DNA of 25,014 nt. Source: Candidatus Woesearchaeota archaeon (GTDB taxonomy: Archaea > Nanobdellota > Nanobdellia > Woesearchaeales > JAHWIC01). Below, one piece after another: positions 22,557 to 25,014 of this stretch. Location of the stretch: positions 1 through 25,014 of the forward strand of contig JAHWIK010000011.1 of the NCBI GenBank assembly GCA_019322485.1. Direction: 5' to 3'. Positions within the stretch are counted from its first letter, which is position 1. Each line of letters begins with the position of its first letter. A model generated the notes under the pieces. It made no database searches, was not told the DNA's origin, and saw only the letters and a list, made by a program, of their open reading frames with translations. Both the position numbers and the translations under genes were made by a program.

Positions 22557-22861
22557 TTGAATTCTACCTTTCTAGCCCTAAATCCTTTATTCTGGGCATG
22601 AATTTTTTTGCATACTGTGCAGGTAAACCTTAAATCAACCTTTTTACTCGTTTTCTTGCCAGTCATCTTGAACTTGCTTATAGCTGGTTTTGAATATCTG
22701 CCTCTATTGCCTTTACCTCTTGCCTTGCCCCTTAACTTAGCCCTAATCTTTGAGCCATAGGTCATACTGCGAGGTTTCCCCTTCTTGGTTTGAGCTACCT
22801 TATGCTCAGTATGTTTCTTGCAATAAGGACAATATCTCTTCTTTGTTTTTGGTAATTTCAT
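22553..22861 (-). CDS. rpl44e: 50S ribosomal protein L44e
   Basis: 102 aa, slightly longer than typical archaeal L44e (~92-95). The zinc-binding Cys pairs are C11, C14 (YCPYCKKHTEH) and C81, C84 (TCTVCKK). The central region is very basic with a Gly/Arg/Lys-rich loop that contacts 23S rRNA near the E site. It is the first gene of the L44e-S27e-aIF2alpha-nop10-PAC2 operon. A TATA box at 22881-22891 lies about 25 bp before the ATG, so its mRNA is probably nearly leaderless. Confidence 0.96.
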   Translation of the reverse strand: MKLPKTKKRYCPYCKKHTEHKVAQTKKGKPRSMTYGSKIRAKLRGKARGKGNRGRYSKPAISKFKMTGKKTSKKVDLRFTCTVCKKIHAQNKGFRARKVEFK

Positions 22862-22880
22862 GCCCTCTAGAAACAGGAGA

Positions 22881-22891
22881 CTATTTAAAAA
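22881..22891 (-). promoter_or_regulatory. TATA box of the L44e operon
   Basis: The minus strand reads TTTTTAAATAG in the 35-bp gap after the GINS gene, so the operon can be transcribed independently of GINS. Confidence 0.5.
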
Positions 22892-22896
22892 GCTTT

Positions 22897-23577
22897 CTAC
22901 GTTTCTTTAATCTCTTCTACCCTTCCCTTCTCTATAAGAACATTAGCTATTTCAGTAGGTAAATTTGCAACATCTTCCTCTTCAAATGGGCCGTATTCTT
23001 CCAGCTCTTTGCCTACAAACTTAGGCACAGCATTTGTGAATCTCACCATCTTTGTATTCTTATGGTTCTCTTCTTTACTTGCTTCTTCTTTCGGTTCCTC
23101 TTTAGGTGCCGCATCAGTTTGCACATCCTTGGTTTTTGGTTCCTCTACCTTTGGTTGCTCAAAACCGGGTGTTTTTGATTCAAGCAGATTGTTAAGTATA
23201 CTCTCTCTCCCATAATCAAGATTCCTTATCAATGAATCAAATAATGATTTCTCTTCATTTAATAATGCAGAAGTGTCTATTAGATTTGATTTTGTCCTGC
23301 TAATATTGAGCGCCAGATTAACAATCTTTTTCTCACGTCGTTCATAGAGGTCTTTCAATATTCTCCTTATGTTTCCTAGTTCATCCTCAAGCTTTTTCTT
23401 ATCCCCAAATGATTGAAGCGTTGCATCACTAAGTGCTTTTTTCTTATCTTCAAGATAAGCTATGACATCACTAAAGAAACTATCACTTAGCTTTTGCAGT
23501 TCCTCTTTATCCTTTTCCCTCCTTAATATCTCAAAAAGGGTTTCATAGGTTATATTGACTTCTTTGTTATTTTCCAT
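22897..23577 (-). CDS. archaeal GINS complex subunit (Gins51-type)
   Basis: 226 aa. GINS joins MCM and GAN/Cdc45 in the replicative helicase. Residues ~1-130 form the helical A domain (ITYETLFEILRREK near the start, ISRTKSNLIDTSALLNEEKS later). The small B domain is at the C-terminus (VRFTNAVPKFVG, LEEYGPFEEEDVANLPTEIA), giving the A-then-B order of Gins51. Between them is a ~45-residue Glu/Lys/Pro-rich linker, longer than usual. I start at the ATG at 23577, preceded by GGGGGAA and a TATA box at 23606-23614; an in-frame TTG at 23586 is less likely. Location beside L44e fits many archaeal genomes. Confidence 0.88.
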   Translation of the reverse strand: MENNKEVNITYETLFEILRREKDKEELQKLSDSFFSDVIAYLEDKKKALSDATLQSFGDKKKLEDELGNIRRILKDLYERREKKIVNLALNISRTKSNLIDTSALLNEEKSLFDSLIRNLDYGRESILNNLLESKTPGFEQPKVEEPKTKDVQTDAAPKEEPKEEASKEENHKNTKMVRFTNAVPKFVGKELEEYGPFEEEDVANLPTEIANVLIEKGRVEEIKET

Positions 23578-23605
23578 TTCCCCCAATAGCTAGTATCTTG
23601 ACCTT

Positions 23606-23614
23606 TTATTTAAA
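23606..23614 (-). promoter_or_regulatory. TATA box of the GINS gene
   Basis: The minus strand reads TTTAAATAA, about 33 bp before the ATG at 23577, which leaves a leader just long enough for GGGGGAA. Confidence 0.5.
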
Positions 23615-23628
23615 CTTTTATGTAAATG

Positions 23629-23639
23629 TTTATAAAAAC
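23629..23639 (+). promoter_or_regulatory. TATA box of the radical SAM gene
   Basis: TTTATAAAAAC is centred about 26 bp before the ATG at 23659. It overlaps an upstream in-frame ATG (23626), which therefore cannot be the start. Confidence 0.6.
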
Positions 23640-23658
23640 AATTAATTTATTTTATTGT

Positions 23659-24870
23659 ATGGCGTTATTGGAATTCAAAGATTTATCATTTGCTGAAAAA
23701 GGGAATAAAATAGAAGTCACTCTGCTCAAAAACTTCTACTTCTTTATAGAAAAAAGCGATTTATTGAAAATATCTCCTTATAAAATAAGCAAAAATTCAA
23801 TAGAATTCAAGGACATTTCAGAAAAAAAAGTCTCAAAAAAATTCAATTTTCTACTTTCAAACAGCATAAGAAGCCTGAAAAGCAGGATAAACAGCAAAAA
23901 AAGCACTTATATCCACCAAAATTCTGGAATTCCTTTAATAGGAACCAATTATTTTGGATTAATTGATAGGAATACCTCAATTATTGAGGTAAAGCCTATA
24001 ACAGGATGCAATCTAAACTGCATATACTGCTCTGTTGATGAAGGCTTATCATCAAAAAGAGGGGTCGATTTTGTTGTTGAAAAGGATTATATCATAAAAG
24101 AACTCAAAAAATTGGCTGATTTTAAGGCTATAGATGGCTTAGAGGCCCATATAAACGCCCAGGGAGAGACCTTATTGTATGCCGGTATTGTCGAGTTAGT
24201 AGCTGATATAGCCAAAATAAAGCAGATTAAGGCTATTTCTATAGATACTAATGGTACTTTACTCACCAAACAGCATGTAGATGAGCTGGCAAAAGCAGGT
24301 TTAACTAGGTTTAATCTATCCTTAAATGCTTTAGACCAGAAAATAGCTGAAAAAATGGCTGGCTGTGATTATAATCTGAATAAAGTGCTTGAAATAGCTA
24401 GATATATACCAAAAAAAACAGACTTAATAATAGCTCCTTTATACCTGCCAGGCTATAACGATAAAGAGCTCTCTAAATTAGCAGAGTTTGCCTTGGAAAT
24501 AGGGGCTGGAAAGAACTGCCCCCCAATAGGCATTCAGAACTTTCTAAGCTATAGATTTGGCAGAAACCCAGCTAAGGCCTTGCCTATGGATGATTTTTAC
24601 AAAAAACTGAAAAATATGGAAAAGGAATATGGAATTAAACTGATATTTAAGGATTGGTTTGGCTTAAAAAAGACAAAACCTTTACCTAAACCCTTTGAAA
24701 AAGGAGATATAACCAAGGCAAGAATAGTCTGCAATGGAAGGTTAAGAAATGAAAAATTAGCTGTTTCTGGTAATAGGGTCATCTCAGTACCAGATTGTGC
24801 AGAAGAAGGACAGGTAAAACTAAAGATTACCAGAACAAAACACAATATCTTTGTTGGAATTCTTTTATAA
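23659..24870 (+). CDS. radical SAM protein of unassigned function (archaeal)
   Basis: 403 aa from the ATG at 23659, chosen because the TATA box occupies the earlier ATG. Residues 1-~105 are an extra N-terminal domain with a charged, strand-rich pattern. The radical SAM core follows: the cluster-binding C117, C121, C124 (GCNLNCIYCS), AQGETLL (168-174, SAM contact), and the barrel strands SIDTNG (194-199) and FNLSLNA (218-224). A C-terminal ~55 residues (from GDITKAR) look like a small beta barrel, perhaps TRAM/OB-like, with C358 and C380. Two more Cys (C236, C287) lie in the core. It looks like a conserved archaeal family (COG2100-like) without known reaction; RNA or cofactor modification is possible. 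Confidence 0.85.
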   Translation: MALLEFKDLSFAEKGNKIEVTLLKNFYFFIEKSDLLKISPYKISKNSIEFKDISEKKVSKKFNFLLSNSIRSLKSRINSKKSTYIHQNSGIPLIGTNYFGLIDRNTSIIEVKPITGCNLNCIYCSVDEGLSSKRGVDFVVEKDYIIKELKKLADFKAIDGLEAHINAQGETLLYAGIVELVADIAKIKQIKAISIDTNGTLLTKQHVDELAKAGLTRFNLSLNALDQKIAEKMAGCDYNLNKVLEIARYIPKKTDLIIAPLYLPGYNDKELSKLAEFALEIGAGKNCPPIGIQNFLSYRFGRNPAKALPMDDFYKKLKNMEKEYGIKLIFKDWFGLKKTKPLPKPFEKGDITKARIVCNGRLRNEKLAVSGNRVISVPDCAEEGQVKLKITRTKHNIFVGILL

Positions 24871-24884
24871 AATTAAGAAATATA

Positions 24885-24918
24885 ATAAAAAAAGAAAAAA
24901 ATAAGCTTTTAGCTTATT
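24885..24918 (-). terminator. hairpin and T-rich tract after the last gene
   Basis: Inverted repeat AATAAGCT/AGCTTATT with a 3-nt loop is followed, on the minus strand, by a 15-base T-rich run (TTTTTTTCTTTTTTT-like). It fits a terminator for the minus-strand gene that ends at 24918. The stem overlaps the stop codon. Confidence 0.6.
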
Positions 24919-25014
24919 TAGCTGGTAACTGTATACTGAGTTCCTACTTTGGAAACTTCTACCTTGTCACCGCTCAATGCATAGTCCTGATAGTTAGCTA
25001 GAACAGTTGCCACA
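24918..25014 (-). CDS. C-terminus of an unidentified protein (partial)
   Basis: The minus strand carries an open frame entering from beyond the window and ending at a TAA at 24918-24920. It contributes 31 residues ending GDKVEVSKVGTQYTVTS. Alternating hydrophobic and polar residues suggest beta strands, as at the end of a surface or Ig-like protein. It is supported by a terminator hairpin directly behind the stop. Too little is visible for a family call. Confidence 0.55.
   Translation of the reverse strand, partial: VATVLANYQDYALSGDKVEVSKVGTQYTVTS

Overview
The window comes from an archaeon, most likely a small-genome DPANN lineage of Woesearchaeota/Pacearchaeota type; this placement is my inference. 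It holds the 5' part of an archaeal 16S rRNA, prefoldin alpha, a GINS subunit, and an L44e-S27e-aIF2alpha-Nop10-PAC2 operon. TATA boxes lie about 25-30 bp before many genes, several of which look leaderless. No tRNA gene encodes CCA, and one has archaeal bulge-helix-bulge (BHB) introns. The DNA is AT-rich and ATA codons are common.

Region 1 (1-1445, minus strand) is a stable-RNA block. It contains tRNA-Val(UAC), tRNA-Gly(GCC), a tRNA-Ile(UAU) with two introns, tRNA-Glu(UUC), a small zinc-ribbon protein and then the 16S rRNA, cut by the window start. Region 2 (1594-5608, plus) has a small membrane protein, ScpA, and an operon of PRPP synthase, a 55-aa protein, prefoldin alpha and FtsY, joined by ATGA overlaps or short gaps. 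Region 3 (5637-7470) has a Hel308/Ski2-like helicase cut to its first RecA domain, divergent from an M29-type aminopeptidase.

Region 4 (7526-15402) is the most accessory-looking part. A retropepsin-like protein is paired with a RimK-type ATP-grasp ligase, followed by a GT-A glycosyltransferase overlapping a mannosyl-3-phosphoglycerate-phosphatase-like HAD enzyme. A second GT-A glycosyltransferase and a cytoplasmic GH2 glycosidase run on the opposite strand, and a divergent ROK sugar kinase closes the block. It looks like a system for making and breaking down a phosphorylated, then dephosphorylated, glycoside. The product cannot be read from sequence.

Region 5 (15388-19430, minus) holds 3-phosphoglycerate dehydrogenase, a class V aminotransferase, phosphoglycerate mutase and enolase. 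These use 3-phosphoglycerate directly or one step away, so the chromosome brings lower glycolysis, serine synthesis and possibly phosphoglycerate glycosides together. Region 6 (19591-24870) has a GT2-TPR protein, the translation and rRNA-modification operon, GINS and an unassigned radical SAM protein. The window ends inside another minus-strand gene.

The strongest unusual observation is the tRNA-Ile gene. It reads as an intact tRNA with a UAU anticodon only after removing a 25-nt intron at 37/38 and a 26-nt intron in the T loop at 59/60, each bounded by a good BHB motif. No CRISPR array, insertion sequence or prophage was seen.
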